Shown: positions 47,459 to 59,400 of the stretch, piece by piece | Layout of the letters: each line of letters opens with the position of its first letter | Numbering within the stretch: the stretch's first letter is position 1 | NCBI RefSeq assembly: GCF_000003815.2 | Contig: NC_049991.1 | Span: 8,758,998 to 8,822,997, forward strand | Length of the DNA stretch: 64,000 nucleotides | Origin: Branchiostoma floridae | Lineage: Eukaryota; Chordata; Leptocardii; Amphioxiformes; Branchiostomatidae | Direction of reading: 5' to 3' | Position numbers and translations under genes: made by a program | Notes under the pieces: generated by a model | What the model was told of the DNA's origin: nothing | What the model saw: only the letters and a program-made list of their open reading frames with translations | Database searches by the model: none

Positions 47459-47531
47459 ATGCTTCAACTTCGTTGTTCTATGACGTCCATTTGTTATATG
47501 ACGTAACAAGGAACATGACGTAACACAAAGA

Positions 47532-47846
47532 ATGTCGAACATGACAACCAGTTTTGCTTGGCGCATTTCGAACGATGTCGCTCCGACGCAACATTCGATT
47601 CAACCTAGGAGCACAGCTATTTCCGGTCCTTCCTCTACAAATAGTAGGAGATTCACCTTCAGTTCTAGTCCAGGTGGTCAACTTTTGTACGAGAATATGA
47701 CCATCTTAAAAAACGTGACATGTGGAGGAAGAGGAGAATTTCGATCTTCAGTAGAAACTGTGTTTCGTGTGGAGAAAGAGGGCCATGACCGTCCGCCATC
47801 CCTCGAACTCAGTCAAGTCTCCGACCAGGTAGGAACTGTAGTTTGA
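47532..47846 (+). CDS. Hypothetical 104-aa ORF (segment B copy)
   Basis: Same frame and length as 27879-28193, with only a few residue changes near the N-terminus. It contains the same minisatellite-like GGRGEFRSSVETVFRVEKEG stretch (DNA about 47719-47780). No known domain, signal peptide or membrane segment. Conservation between two recent copies is weak evidence for function. Confidence 0.35.
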   Translation: MSNMTTSFAWRISNDVAPTQHSIQPRSTAISGPSSTNSRRFTFSSSPGGQLLYENMTILKNVTCGGRGEFRSSVETVFRVEKEGHDRPPSLELSQVSDQVGTVV

Positions 47847-47852
47847 GTTGAT

Positions 47853-48010
47853 TACTCTCCAAGCAGAGGTTAAGATCCGACTTTTTTTTAACGTTTTATA
47901 CGTCTTTATCGGGCTTTTTCGCCGCGAGACATCAACAAAATGGTACAAAATAGAAAGCCCGATAAAAGCGTCTAAAAAACAGTCGGAGCCTAACCTCTGC
48001 TTAAAGAGTA
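47853..48010. mobile_element. 9-bp-TSD MITE, intact (segment B)
   Basis: 158 bp with long inverted arms, flanked by tgagttgat (47844-47852) and tgagtcgat (48011-48019). It has the uninterrupted form of the element split by a LINE in segment A. Confidence 0.8.
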
Positions 48011-48358
48011 TGAGTCGATGGCCATCTCTGTTTTCTAGATCTGTGTGTATGCAGTGTACGTGTGTACTGTTACAGTAGCTGTACACCGCTTGTGACTTTT
48101 CATGGATTTATGAAGTCTTGCTCAGACGTTATCTACATTCAGTAAGGTTACCGCTTCTCTTGAAAGATTGTTCCACCAGGAAAACATGCTGTTGGTAAAG
48201 ACTGAAAATAGTACTGTTACTGAAGTTTCCTTTGTTTTGTTAGCTTGCTTCCCTCAATTGGCTATATTTTCTATTTCCCACATGGCATCATACTTTCCGC
48301 GAAGGCATTTAGATTCTAAGTGTTTACTGTAACACGCAATATTTGATATTTTACTTGC

Positions 48359-48515
48359 CTGGGTACCATCCTCGTAGTAGTTCGCTCATATGTTCGCTTC
48401 TGCTACCCACAGAGAATAGCAAAGAAGCGACTGTGTATAGTGTAGTACAAAAGTGGGAGCGAGAAGTGACTGTATAGAATAGCGTCGAAGCAAACCCCTA
48501 TCCGGATGGTACTTG
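48359..48515. mobile_element. ggtaccatccg MITE (segment B)
   Basis: Counterpart of 29198-29356, with inverted ends ggtaccatcctcgtagtagt and ggatggtac. Confidence 0.7.
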
Positions 48516-49094
48516 GAACCGTCTTTCTACTATAATTCCAGCTTCAACAACATTGTGTAGAGCGAGAGACCACGTTGGTGCCCCGTACTCTAGATATGAT
48601 CGTTCTGTTGACTTATACCACAGTAAAAAAACGTCGTTCACAACAGGCCTGCTATCTGTAATGCCTTGCTTCTGACTATTCTTGAAATGTAACTTATAAA
48701 ATTGTACTCTTGTTGAGCAGATATAGACTTTCTAGCTTTTATTCATATTGCATCAGTCTAAGGAATGTTTTTTATTCATTTGATTTAAGATGTACAAGTG
48801 AAATCGGGGAGTCATAGAGCAAGTCATTGAACTTGTCCCCGTGTTCTATTATGTCATCAAACAACGTTATAAAGAACATGTTGTTCTAATTAAATAAGAA
48901 GTCGAACATGACAACAAGTTTGTTTTGCGTCCTTCGAACAATGTCGCTCCAACGCCGTGTTAGCAGTTGAAGTAAACACGTGAGCTAAACAAAACAAGTT
49001 TTATTTTCAGTTCTAGTCAAATCGCGTACTACAAGAAGCCATATATCCCAATCTTCAATAGCAGGTATGTTCTAAAAGGTAATAGGTAATAGAG

Positions 49095-52000
49095 GAACAC
49101 CTGTGTTATCTCTGCAGAAGAGGAGTATTCCGATGAACAATAGCAGCTGTGTTATGTGTCGAGAAGAAGAGGAGTATTCCGATCTTCAATAGCAGGTGTG
49201 TTTTTTTGGAGAGGAAGAGGAGTGTTTCGATCTTCAATAGCAGGTGTGTTTTGTGTGGAGAAGAAGAGGAGTATTCCGATCTTCAATAGCAGGTGTGATT
49301 TGTATGGAGAAGAAGAGGAGTATCCGATCTTCAATAGCAGGTGTTTTTTGTGTGGAGAAGATGAGGAGTATTCCGATCTTCAATAGCAAGTGTGTTTTGT
49401 GTGGAGAAGAAGAGGAGTATTCCGATCTTCAATACAAGCTGTGTTTTGTATGGAGAAGAAGAGGAATATTCCGATCTTCAATAGCAGGTGTGTTTTGTAT
49501 GGAGAAGAGGAGGAGTATTCCGATCTTCAATAGCAGGTGTTTTTTGTGTGGAGAAGAAGAGGAGTATTCCGATCTTCAATAGCAGCTGTGTTTTTTTGTG
49601 GAGAAGAAGAAGAGGAGTATTCCGATCTTCAACAGCAAGTGTGTTATGTGTGGAGAAGAAGAGGAGTATTCTGATCTTCAATAGCAGCAGGTGCGTTATG
49701 TGTGGAGAAGAAGAGGAGTATTCCTATCTTCAGTAGCAGGTGTGTTATGTGTGGAGAAGAAGAGGAGTATTCCGATCATCAATAGCAGTTGTGTTTTGTA
49801 TGGAGAAGAAGAGGAGTATTCCGATCTCCAACAGCAAGTGTGTTATGTGTGGAAGAAGAGGAGTATTCCGATCTTCAATAGCAGGTGTTTTTTTTTGTGG
49901 AGAAGAAGAGGAGTATTCCGATCTTCAATAGCAGGTGTGTTTTGTGTGGAGAAGAAGAGGAGTATTCCGATCTTCAATAGCAGCTGTGTTATGTGTGGAG
50001 AAGAAGAGGAGTATTTCGATCTTCAATAGCAGCTGTGTTATGTATTGAAAAGAAGAGGAGTATTCCGATCTTAAATAGCAGATGCGTTATGTGTGGAGAA
50101 GAGGAGTATTCCGATCGTCAATAGCAGGTGTTTTTTTGTGAAGAAGAAGAGGAGTATTCCGATCTTCAATAGCAGTTGTGTTTTGTATTGAGAAGAAGAG
50201 GAGTATTCCGATCTCCAATTGCAGGTGTGTTATATATGGAGAAGAACAAGAGTATTCCGATCTTTCAATAGCAGGTGTTTTTTTGTGGAGAAGAAGAGGA
50301 GTATTCCGATCTTCAATAGCAGCTGTGTTTTTTTGTGGAGAAGAAGAAGAGGAGTATTCTGATCTTCAACAGCAGGTGCGTTATGTGTGGAGAAGAAGAG
50401 GAGTATTCCTATCTTCAGTAGCAGGTGTGTTATGTGTGGAGAAGAAGAGGAGTATTCCGATCTTCAATAGCAGTTGTGTTTTGTATGGAGAAGAAGAGGA
50501 GTATTCCGATCTCCAACAGCAAGTGTGTTATGTGTGGAGAAAAAGAAGAGTATTCCGATCTTCAATAGCAGGTGTTTTTTTTGTGGAGAAGAAGAGGAGT
50601 ATTCCGATCTTCAATAGCAGGTGTGTTTTGTGTGGAGAAGAAGAGGAGTATTCCGATCTTCAATACAAGCTGTGTTTTGTATGGAGAAGAAGAGGAGTAT
50701 TCCGATCTTCAATAGCAGGTGTGTTTTGTATGGAGAAGAAGAGGAGTATTCCGAACTTCAATAGCAGGTGTGTTTTGTATGGAGAAGAAGAGGAGTATTC
50801 CGATCTCCAATACCAGGTGTGTTATATATGGAGAAGAAGAGGAGTATTCCGATCTTCAATAGCAGGTGTTTTTTTTGTGGAGAAGCAGAGGAGTATTCCG
50901 ATCTTCAATAGCAGGCGTGTTATATATGGAGAAGAAGAGGAGTATTCCGATCTTCAATAGCAGGTGTGTTTTGTATGGAGAAGAAGAGGAGTATTCCGAT
51001 CTTCAATAGCAGGTGTTTTTTGTGGAGAAGAAGAGGAGTATTCCGATCTTCAATAGCAGCTGTGTTTTTTTGTGGAGAAGAAGAGGAGTATTCCGATCTT
51101 CAATAGCAGCTGTGTTATGTGTGGAGAAGAAGAGGAGTATTTCGATATTCAATAGCAGGTGTGTTATGTGTGGAGAAGAAGACGAGCATTCCGATCTTCA
51201 ATAGCAGCTGTGTTATGTGTGGAGAAGAAGAGGAGTATTTCGATCTTCAATAGCAGCTGTGTTATGTATTGAAAAGAAGAGGAGTATTCCGATCTTCAAT
51301 AGCAGATGCGTTATGTGTGGAGAAGAGGAGTATTCCGATCTTCAATAGCAGGTGTTTTTTTGTGGAGAAGAAGAGGAGTATTCCGATCTTCAATAGCAGT
51401 TGTGTTTTGTATGAAGAAGAAGAGGAGTATTCCGATCTTCAATAGCAGTTGTGTTTTGTATGGAGAAGAAGAGGAGTATTCCGATCTCCAATAGCAGGTG
51501 TGTTATATATGGAGAAGAAGAAGAGTATTCCGATCTTCAATAGCAGGTGTTTTTTTGTGGAGAAGAAGAGGAGTATTCCGATCTTCAATAGCAGCTGTGT
51601 TTTTTTGTGGAGAAGAAGAAGAGGAGTATTCCGATCTTCAACAGCAAGTGTCTTATGTGTGGAGAAGAAGAGGAGTATTCTGATCTTCAACAGCAGGTGC
51701 GTTATGTGTGGAGAAGAAGAGGAGTATTCCTATCTTCAGTAGCAGGTGTGTTATGTGTGGAGAAGAAGAGGAGTATTCCGATCTTCAATAGCAGTTGTGT
51801 TTTGTATGGAGAAGAAGAGGAGTATTCCGATCTCCAACAGCAAGTGTGTTATGTGTGGAGAAGAATGAGGAGTATTCCGATATTCAATAGCAGGTGTTTT
51901 TTTTTGTGGAGAAGAAGAGGAGTATTCCGATCTTCAATAGCAGGTGTGTTTTGTGTGGAGAAGAAGAGGAGTATTCCGATCTTCAATAGCAGTTGTGTTA

Positions 52001-54190
52001 TGTGTGGAGAAGAAGAGGAGTATTTCTATCTTCAATAGCAGCTGTGTTATGTATTGAAAAGAAGAGGAGTATTCCGATCTTAAATAGCAGATGTGTTATG
52101 TGTGGAGAAGAGGAGTATTCCGATCGTCAATAGCAGGTGTTTTTTTGTGAAGAAGAAGAGGAGTATTCCGATCTTCAATAGCAGTTGTGTTTTGTATTGA
52201 GAAGAAGAGGAGTATTCCGATCTCCAATTGCAGGTGTGTTATATATGGAGAAGAACAAGAGTATTCCGATCTTTCAATAGCAGGTGTTTTTTTGTGGAGA
52301 AGAAGAGGAGTATTCCGATCTTCAATAGCAGCTGTGTTTTTTTGTGGAGAAGAAGAAGAGGAGTATTCTGATCTTCAACAGCAGGTGCGTTATGTGTGGA
52401 GAAGAAGAGGAGTATTCCTATCTTCAGTAGCAGGTGTGTTATGTGTGGAGAAGAAGAGGAGTATTCCGATCTTCAATAGCAGTTGTGTTTTGTATGGAGA
52501 AGAAGAGGAGTATTCCGATCTCCAACAGCAAGTGTGTTATGTGTGGAGAAGAAGAGGAGTATTCCGATCTTCAATAGCAGGTGTTTTTTTTTTTGTGGAG
52601 AAGAAGAGGAGTATTCCGATCTTCAATAGCAGGTGTTTTTGTGTGGAGAAGAAGAGGAGTATTTCGATCTTCAATAGCATCTGTGTTATGTGTGGAGAAG
52701 AAGAGGAGTATTCCGATCTTCAATAGCAGGTGCGTCATGTGTGGAGAAGAAGAGGAGTATTTCGATCTTCAATAGCAGGTGTGTTTTTTTGTGGAGAAGA
52801 AGAGGAGCATTCCGATCTTCATCAGCAGGTGTGTTTTGTGTGGAGAAGAAGAGGAGTATTCCAATCTTCAATAGCAGCTGTGTTTTGTGTGGAGAAGAAG
52901 AGGAGTATTCCGATCTTCGATAGCAGTTGTGTTTTGTGTGGAGAAGAAGAGGAGTATTCCGATCTCATAGCAGGTGTGTATATATATGGAGAAGAAGAGG
53001 AGTATTCCGATCTTCCCAGCAGGTGTTTTTTTTTGTGGAGAAGAAGAGGTGTATTCCGATCTTCAATAGCAGCTGTTGTTTTTGTGGACAAGAAGAGGAG
53101 TATTCCGATCTTCAATAGCAGGTGCGTTATGTGTGGAGAAGAAGGGAGTATTCCGATCTTCAATAGCAGGTGTGTTATGTGTGGAGAAGAAGAGGAGCAT
53201 TCCGATCTTCAATAGCAGGTGTGTTTTGTGTGGAGAAGAAGAGGAGTATTCCGATCTTCAATAGCAGGTATGTTTTTTTGTCTGGAGAAGAAGAGGAGTA
53301 TTCCGATCTTCAATAGCAGCTGTGTTATGTGTTGAGAAGAAGAGGAGTATTCCGATCTTCAATAGCAGGTGCGTTATGTGTGGAGAAGAAGAGGAGTATT
53401 CCGATCTTCAATAGCAGGTGCGTTATGTGTGGAGAAGAGGAGTATTCCGATCTTCAATAGCAGGTGCGTTATGTGTGGAGAAGAAGAGGAGTATTCCGAT
53501 CTTCAATAGCAGGTGCGTTATGTGTGGAGAAGAAGAGGAGTATTCCGATCTTCAATAGCAGCTGTGTTATGTACGGAGAAGAAGAGGAGTATTCCGATCT
53601 TCAATAGCAGCTGTGTTATATATGGAGAAGAAGAGGAGTATTTCGATCTTCAATAGCAGGTGTGTTATGTGTGGAGAAGAAGAGGAGTATTCCGATCTTC
53701 AATAGCAGCTGTGTTATGTGTGGAGAAGAAGAGGAGTATTCCGATCTTCAACAGCAGGTGCGTTATGTGTGGAGAAGAAGAGGAGTATTTCGATCTGCAA
53801 TAGCAGCTGTGTTATATATGGAGAAGAAGAGGAGTATTCCGATCTGCAATAGCAGCTGTGTTATGTGTGGAGAAGAAGAGGAGGATTCCAATCTTCAATA
53901 CTCAGTAGCAGCTGTGTTATGTGTGGAGAAGAAGAGGAGTATTCCGATCTTCAATAGTAGCTGTGTTATGTGTGGAGAAGAAGATGAGTTTTCCGATCTT
54001 CAATAGCAGATGTGTTTTGTGGAGAAGGAAAGGAGTATTCCGATCTTCAATAATATAGCAGTTGTGTTTTGTGTGGAGAAGAAGAGGAGTATTCCGATTC
54101 TCAATGGCAGATGTGTTATGTGGAGATGAAGAGGAGTATTCCTATCTTTAATGTATTCCGATCTTTCAATAGTAGCTGTGTTATTAGTAG
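49095..54190 (+). repeat. 49-bp minisatellite array B (about 100 units) with 2-kb higher-order period
   Basis: The monomer is the same as in array A. Blocks of distinctive variants recur with a shift of about 2006-2009 bp (for example 49694 with 51700, 50379 with 52388, and the frame opening at 50178 with that at 52187), which shows higher-order amplification. Subtypes differ in the joint (gttatgtg, gttttgtg, gttttttttg, gttatatatg) and in caatag versus caacag. The last change removes the stop of the third frame and allows frames up to 260 aa (50178-50960). Homogeneity is highest at 53330-53700 and decays at the edges. Confidence 0.95.
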
Positions 54191-54739
54191 TCAGCATCCA
54201 TCTCTATGCCTAGTATTCTCACGTAATCGTTGGTTGGGCGTATTTTTTACAATGATTGCTGTTTCTTGCGCCAGTTTAATATTAATCGATCTTTAGACTA
54301 GTAAAGTCAACATTACCACTGAATTGATTCGTTGATAAGACTGCATTCTTTTGATATGGGGAAATTGGTGAAATAGCTTTTTTTGTTAATATTTTGTTAG
54401 AAACCCCAGAGAATTTGATTGGTTGTTTTGCACAAAGGCTCTGGTGCACGTCCCCTATTTTTTGCCTTCTTTATTTTGGGAAGGTTTTTCAGGGGTTGCG
54501 TGGCTGGCAAACAACAGTTTTCTCAACATTCAATGGAACGCTGAGAACATATTTGAAAATATTTTCATTTTTGTTTCAAAGGAACCTGGAAATAAAACGA
54601 AACTGAATACGTCATGATCAATTCTACTTGGCGTGTTTAGTTTCGTTTCACTTAAAGGTTGTGCTTGTGCTTGCTGTAAACATGCCATCATATGATACAA
54701 TCATTTTCATTTGTGGACTTTTTGTTTCGACTATTGTAA
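54191..54739. other. Segment B unique sequence
   Basis: Counterpart of 31046-31640, with the same short frame and aaataaaacg word. No supported gene. Confidence 0.4.
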
Positions 54740-55220
54740 AATGTTAAGGACGTTTCTATTTCGGTTTAATTTCTCTTCACGTTTCGGCACTTCTTAAATC
54801 ACTTATGTATATTAGATACGTTTTCTGTTTCGGACAAGTTATCATCAGTTGGAATTTCTATTACATTTGGCTTTGATTACAAAAGAATGTGCGATTACTA
54901 ATCTTTCTGTTTCGGTCTAGTTTTTGCCCATTATTTATGTGAGTTTTGACACTTCTCACACGTTGAAAGTTACTGTAATAATTTACAGTTTTGGGTTTGT
55001 TTCTCAAAAGTATCGTTCGATTACTGACGTTTCTCTTACAGTCCAGTTTTGGCCCCACATTTCTGTACGTTTCGACACTTTTGTCATTTTAAAAATTGCA
55101 TCTTTGTCAGTTATATTTGACCGTTATTTTGGATTTCATCCGAAAAGGTTTGTGCGATTACTGATGTTTTTGTTTCGGTCCATTTTTGGCCTCTCGTGTC
55201 TGTACTTTTCGACACTTCAG
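54740..55220. repeat. Imperfect tandem repeat, about 130-bp period (segment B)
   Basis: Counterpart of 31640-32115, with the same four gattactgacgttt ... tttcggtc units. Confidence 0.65.
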
Positions 55221-55685
55221 GATTAAAGTTGGCCACACGCTGTGTCCAAGCACTCGCGCCCATCCTACAAACGAGTGTGTGTTTGCTTCATTCAGTGTGG
55301 TGTACATGTATGTGTGGACTGCTGTGAGAGTCTGATGTACATGTGTGATGCAGAAACTAGTGTAATGCGATTTCTTCTTGTGGAACGACGTAGATGGGTC
55401 TACACATGCGTTTTCGGAGTCGACTCAGCAGAGTTAACATTTTGGGCATGTAATTAGGGTAACTGATGCGTCCATTGTAAGTGAGACCGTGACGGCGGAA
55501 GGCCATGATAGATTCTGGACTACTGTATCAAAAACTTGAAGACCACACATCTAAATCCATCTTGAGTCGGCGCGGTACAGGGAGTCAGAATCGCAGCTGA
55601 GGCAATGGGCGCGTGGCCCCGTACCTAAACCCAACACTCCCGAGTGTCGATTCCAGTCCGAAGTCGACTCCAAAATGCGTGTGTA

Positions 55686-56435
55686 AACCCAGCTGCAAGG
55701 ACATCAACATGGAGGCAGCTTCAGCTATTTACATTTCAGTCAATCGAAGCTCTTGTGCAAAAGAACCTGGCAAAAGTAACTAAAATACTCGACCACTTCT
55801 ACTTTCCACTTGGTGCCAAAGAAGTACAAAGAACACAACAAAGACACAATAATCCTATTGACATTGTTCAGCTGACCAGAAGATGACTAAGTTATTATCA
55901 CACAAGGGCTTTTCTTCAAACACAAGTATGCAGAGTGTATGCTTTAAGCTTAACTGTAAATTAGCAGTATTTTGTTTTTCCCTCACTTTCAGTCACCGTA
56001 TTTGCACTTGTCTTGAATTTGCTGTTATTTGTATTTTTATTCGTGCAATAGCAGGAACACTCATCTGGGCCAACTCATACCAATAACTAAACAAGTTCCA
56101 TATAAAGGTGTTTGACATTAACATAACATTTTAACTATTTTTATCTCCACAAAAGGTAATAATGTAAGGTTTTCACAGAAAATGTGAAACAAACTTGCCA
56201 CTCTTTCTAAAGATAATTTGCAGTAGCTAGTCAAAACTCCATTACTAAAGTAAAGGCATTAAATATCTTTAACATTTCTATTATGCAGAACAGCTGGGTT
56301 GATATACTAGTAAAGTATACATTGAATGTACAATACAGCCTCATATTGCTCTTTTTCTAGCAGTCTAACTTCATTATTTTCAGTTGACAAATAGCCCAAT
56401 TATTTCATTATTATGGTTTACAGAGGGAAAGACAG
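55686..56435. other. Spacer and probable ZNF598 3' UTR
   Basis: There is no ORF with a known domain. On the minus strand AATAAA at 56041-56036 lies about 400 bp after the ZNF598 stop codon and is a reasonable polyadenylation signal. Confidence 0.5.
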
Positions 56436-59400
56436 TTACATCTTCTTCCATGCTGACGTTTTCTTTGCGCCAAACGGTTCTCCCAATGATGGGAAGTCCT
56501 GAATCAGCCCTGGAGGAGGTAGAACAGATGACAGGGCAGGGAAGTCATTGTCCAGGCTATGTTTCTGAGTGTGTGTACTGAAGTCACTGTTCTTGACTAT
56601 CTGAAGACAAGTGGGACATGACAAGCACTGCGAACTGATGTCGCAACCACCCTGCCTGCCGCTCGCCGTGACCGCCTGCCACAGTTCTTGCTGTTTGTGC
56701 GCGTCTGGAAGCAAGACGAGAAGTTCGACGAAGATCGTGGAGAAACTCTTTTGGAACAGTTTGCAGCAGGTCGTGTAGTATTCGGATGCCGGCAGCGTCC
56801 CTTGGCGAAACTTTCTGGAAAAGTCCTTGAACTGCCCGATTTGATTGTTGTCTCTCAGACACTCCATGATCGAGGACATAAGCTGTTGGTTGCGTTGTTG
56901 GAAGTTGTCAGGCTGGATATACGGTCCAGGATCCACAGGTGGGATGGGGAGGGAAGAAGGGGCAAGGGGCTCCGGACTAGTGTACGGCTGGAACCCAGGG
57001 GGAACTTTTGTGATGGACGAAGCTGGAACTTGCACCTGTACAAGCGAGTCGGCAAGCTGAGACAGACCCGGAGGAGGCCCCGCACCTTGGGAAGGTGTTT
57101 TCCCTAAACCACGGTAGACTGGCGTGGTTTGTTCAGGTAGCTTTGTGGAGAAGTAGGCACTTGAGATGTCAGAGCCAAGACTGGGAAAGTCCACATCACT
57201 GAAGGATGGCGCATCACTAAAAGATGGTGCATCAAATTCCTTACCATTCCCTCCTTGAATGTTGTTAATGTCTCCTTTTTGGGCATTGTCTTCAGATGGT
57301 TGAGAGGTTGGCTCTGTGCAGTTAATTTTAGCTGGCTCTGTGGAGTGGTTCTTCTGGCTATCCCCATCTTCTGCCACCAAAGTAGCAGCAGGGTCTTGTT
57401 TCAAACCCTTTGAATCTTCATTCATGCTTTCTATCTTTCCCTTCTCATCTTCCTCTCCACTTCCTCCACCTTTATTTTTCTTTCTCTTCTTCTTCTTTTT
57501 CTTAGCAGTCCCTTCTGATACCTTCTTTTCAGCTTTTTGTCCTTCTTGTGGTACTGAACCTTTACTTTTATTTACTGATTCTTCCGTAGCTAAAGAAGAC
57601 CACTTTGAGCCACCTCGTGTTTTAGGTTGTGCCTGCTTCTTTGTCCACTGTGAAGTGGTTTTTGAGGGAGCTAGTGCGGGAAAGTCGTCTTGCGTTGGTG
57701 GTGCCTGAGAAACAGTGCGCCTATTCTCCTTGTCTTGCGTTGGCACTACCTGTACTTTGCTCCACGGAACGTAGTTTGCTGCTAAGGCTGGGTACTCCTC
57801 TTCTTGAGGGAACTGTTTCGGGGCCGGTTTACTTTTAATCTGGTTCACGTTTCCTGAGGGTGGTCGTTTTTCAGGCAAAGGTGCCCGGACAGGTTTGCTT
57901 TGTTTTTTGAGGGTCTGCAGAGGTGGGAAGTCCTGGGAGAGTCTTTGGCTGGCCGACACCCCCGGGGTTGGCTCCGACCCCATCCACCTCCCTGCTAGTG
58001 GAGCGACAGGATTTGCCTTCTTCTGGTTAGCACCAAGCTGAGGGAAATCCTCCTCATTCAAAGTCCCATTTTTCACAGACCTGACAGGGTAAAGACGAAA
58101 AAATTCAAGTCATCCAAATTCCAATGTAAAAAAACAAAGTAAACGACTTGTCATTTTTCTCCAAGTGAACTCGTAAGACTTACAATTGTGTAGTCATCAC
58201 AATAATTTCTCATCTACAAGGCAGTAAGGAAACAAATCATTGGACTTTGCAATAATAGCAATATGGATGCTTAATTGACACAAAAATTGAACAATGACTT
58301 CAGTTAGGTCTTCTACAGCTACAAACATATGGGAGTCAAAACCAAACAGGCTCCCACTAAATAATGACACTCTACTGTAAACAATCTTTAGTACAGACAT
58401 GTAAGGCTTAGACAACGGGGAGATGACAGAAACAAAAATTGTGGTTTGGGGTTTGCAGTCAGACAAAAAGTCGCAAACATAAAAATACCAAAACACTTCT
58501 GCATTCAGAGTACATCATTGTAAGTTGTACAGTTAACTGAATGCATATTTAGCTACAACAGTTCAAGAAGCTACCTTTTAAAGTTGTGGCCCACCCTCAT
58601 GGCCATGCTCTGCTGTGTAGATGCTGCAGCACTTTGGTTGGCCTGCTGTGAAGTTAGACTGCTAGCCACTGCCTTGAGCGACGGAAAATCTTCCGGTTTG
58701 TCAAAGAGTAAACCCTGATTGGTTGCCGCTTCTCCAAGAGACGGAAAGTCATCTGGTTTAGCGGCTGGGGCGGCAGAGCGTTCCTCCTCCTGTTCTTCCT
58801 TGCGGTTTGCGGACTCGTATTGCAGAGAGGCCTTCATGGCTGCGGCAAGCATTGCCTTTTCCCTTTGGTCTGCCTGCTCCCTAAGGAGATGCATCAAGTT
58901 TTAAAACTTCAGCTTCCAAGATAACCCTTGTATATGTGGTAGCACTGGTGCTATACAGCACATATTGTATACAATGCAATAAGTACGAGGGCAATGCTTT
59001 CCTCTCATGCTGATCTCATGCTAATATTTTTGTTAAATCATGAGGTATTAACCTTTAAGTTTACTTTAGGTTTAACTTTCAAGAGTGTCAACATAAATAT
59101 GGTGTCTCCATACAACACAAAAGTATGGTGTCATCTATATAGCCCTACATGTTATGTAAAATGAAGATAAGTAAAGCTCCTTTCTTTACTGTAACTATCA
59201 CACTTTCTGCCCGTAGTTAAATCTTCATGTCATGAGTGATGTCGGTTTCAATCAAAATGAGCCCACTCACTGTGTGTATCAATATGTTAAACAATTAATA
59301 TAACATTTCTGCATGGAGGAAATTGCATCGCACTTTTCAAAGTTGCCATTTTGTGTAGTACCTTTCTTGTGCTGCTCCCTGTCCTCTCCTGTTTCTCCTG

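Larger units (their letters stand above)
47459..55685. repeat. Duplicated segment B (8.2 kb)
   Basis: Colinear with segment A (27806-32577). The left junction is tgcttcaacttcgttgttct and the right junction is aaatgcgtgtgta. Order: 104-aa ORF, intact MITE, ggtaccatccg MITE, partial second ORF-start region, greatly expanded minisatellite, unique sequence, 130-bp repeat. It lacks A's LINE insertion and a roughly 60-bp stretch after the second MITE. It lies outside the LRR array, so at least one copy moved over a distance. Confidence 0.85.

Noticed and set aside
50178-50960. A 260-aa open frame and many 60-180 aa frames in the minisatellite as a repeat protein
   Set aside because: The 49-bp period rotates the frame at every unit, joints vary in length, and frames open only because the monomer has few stops. 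There is no sign of selection for one frame.
49095-54190. CRISPR-like array
   Set aside because: Direct tandem units have no unique spacers, the genome is eukaryotic, and no cas genes are present.
57316-57708. 130-aa plus-strand ORF within the ZNF598 last exon
   Set aside because: Phe/Leu-rich antisense of the Lys-rich and Ser-rich ZNF598 tail; no domain and no independent support.
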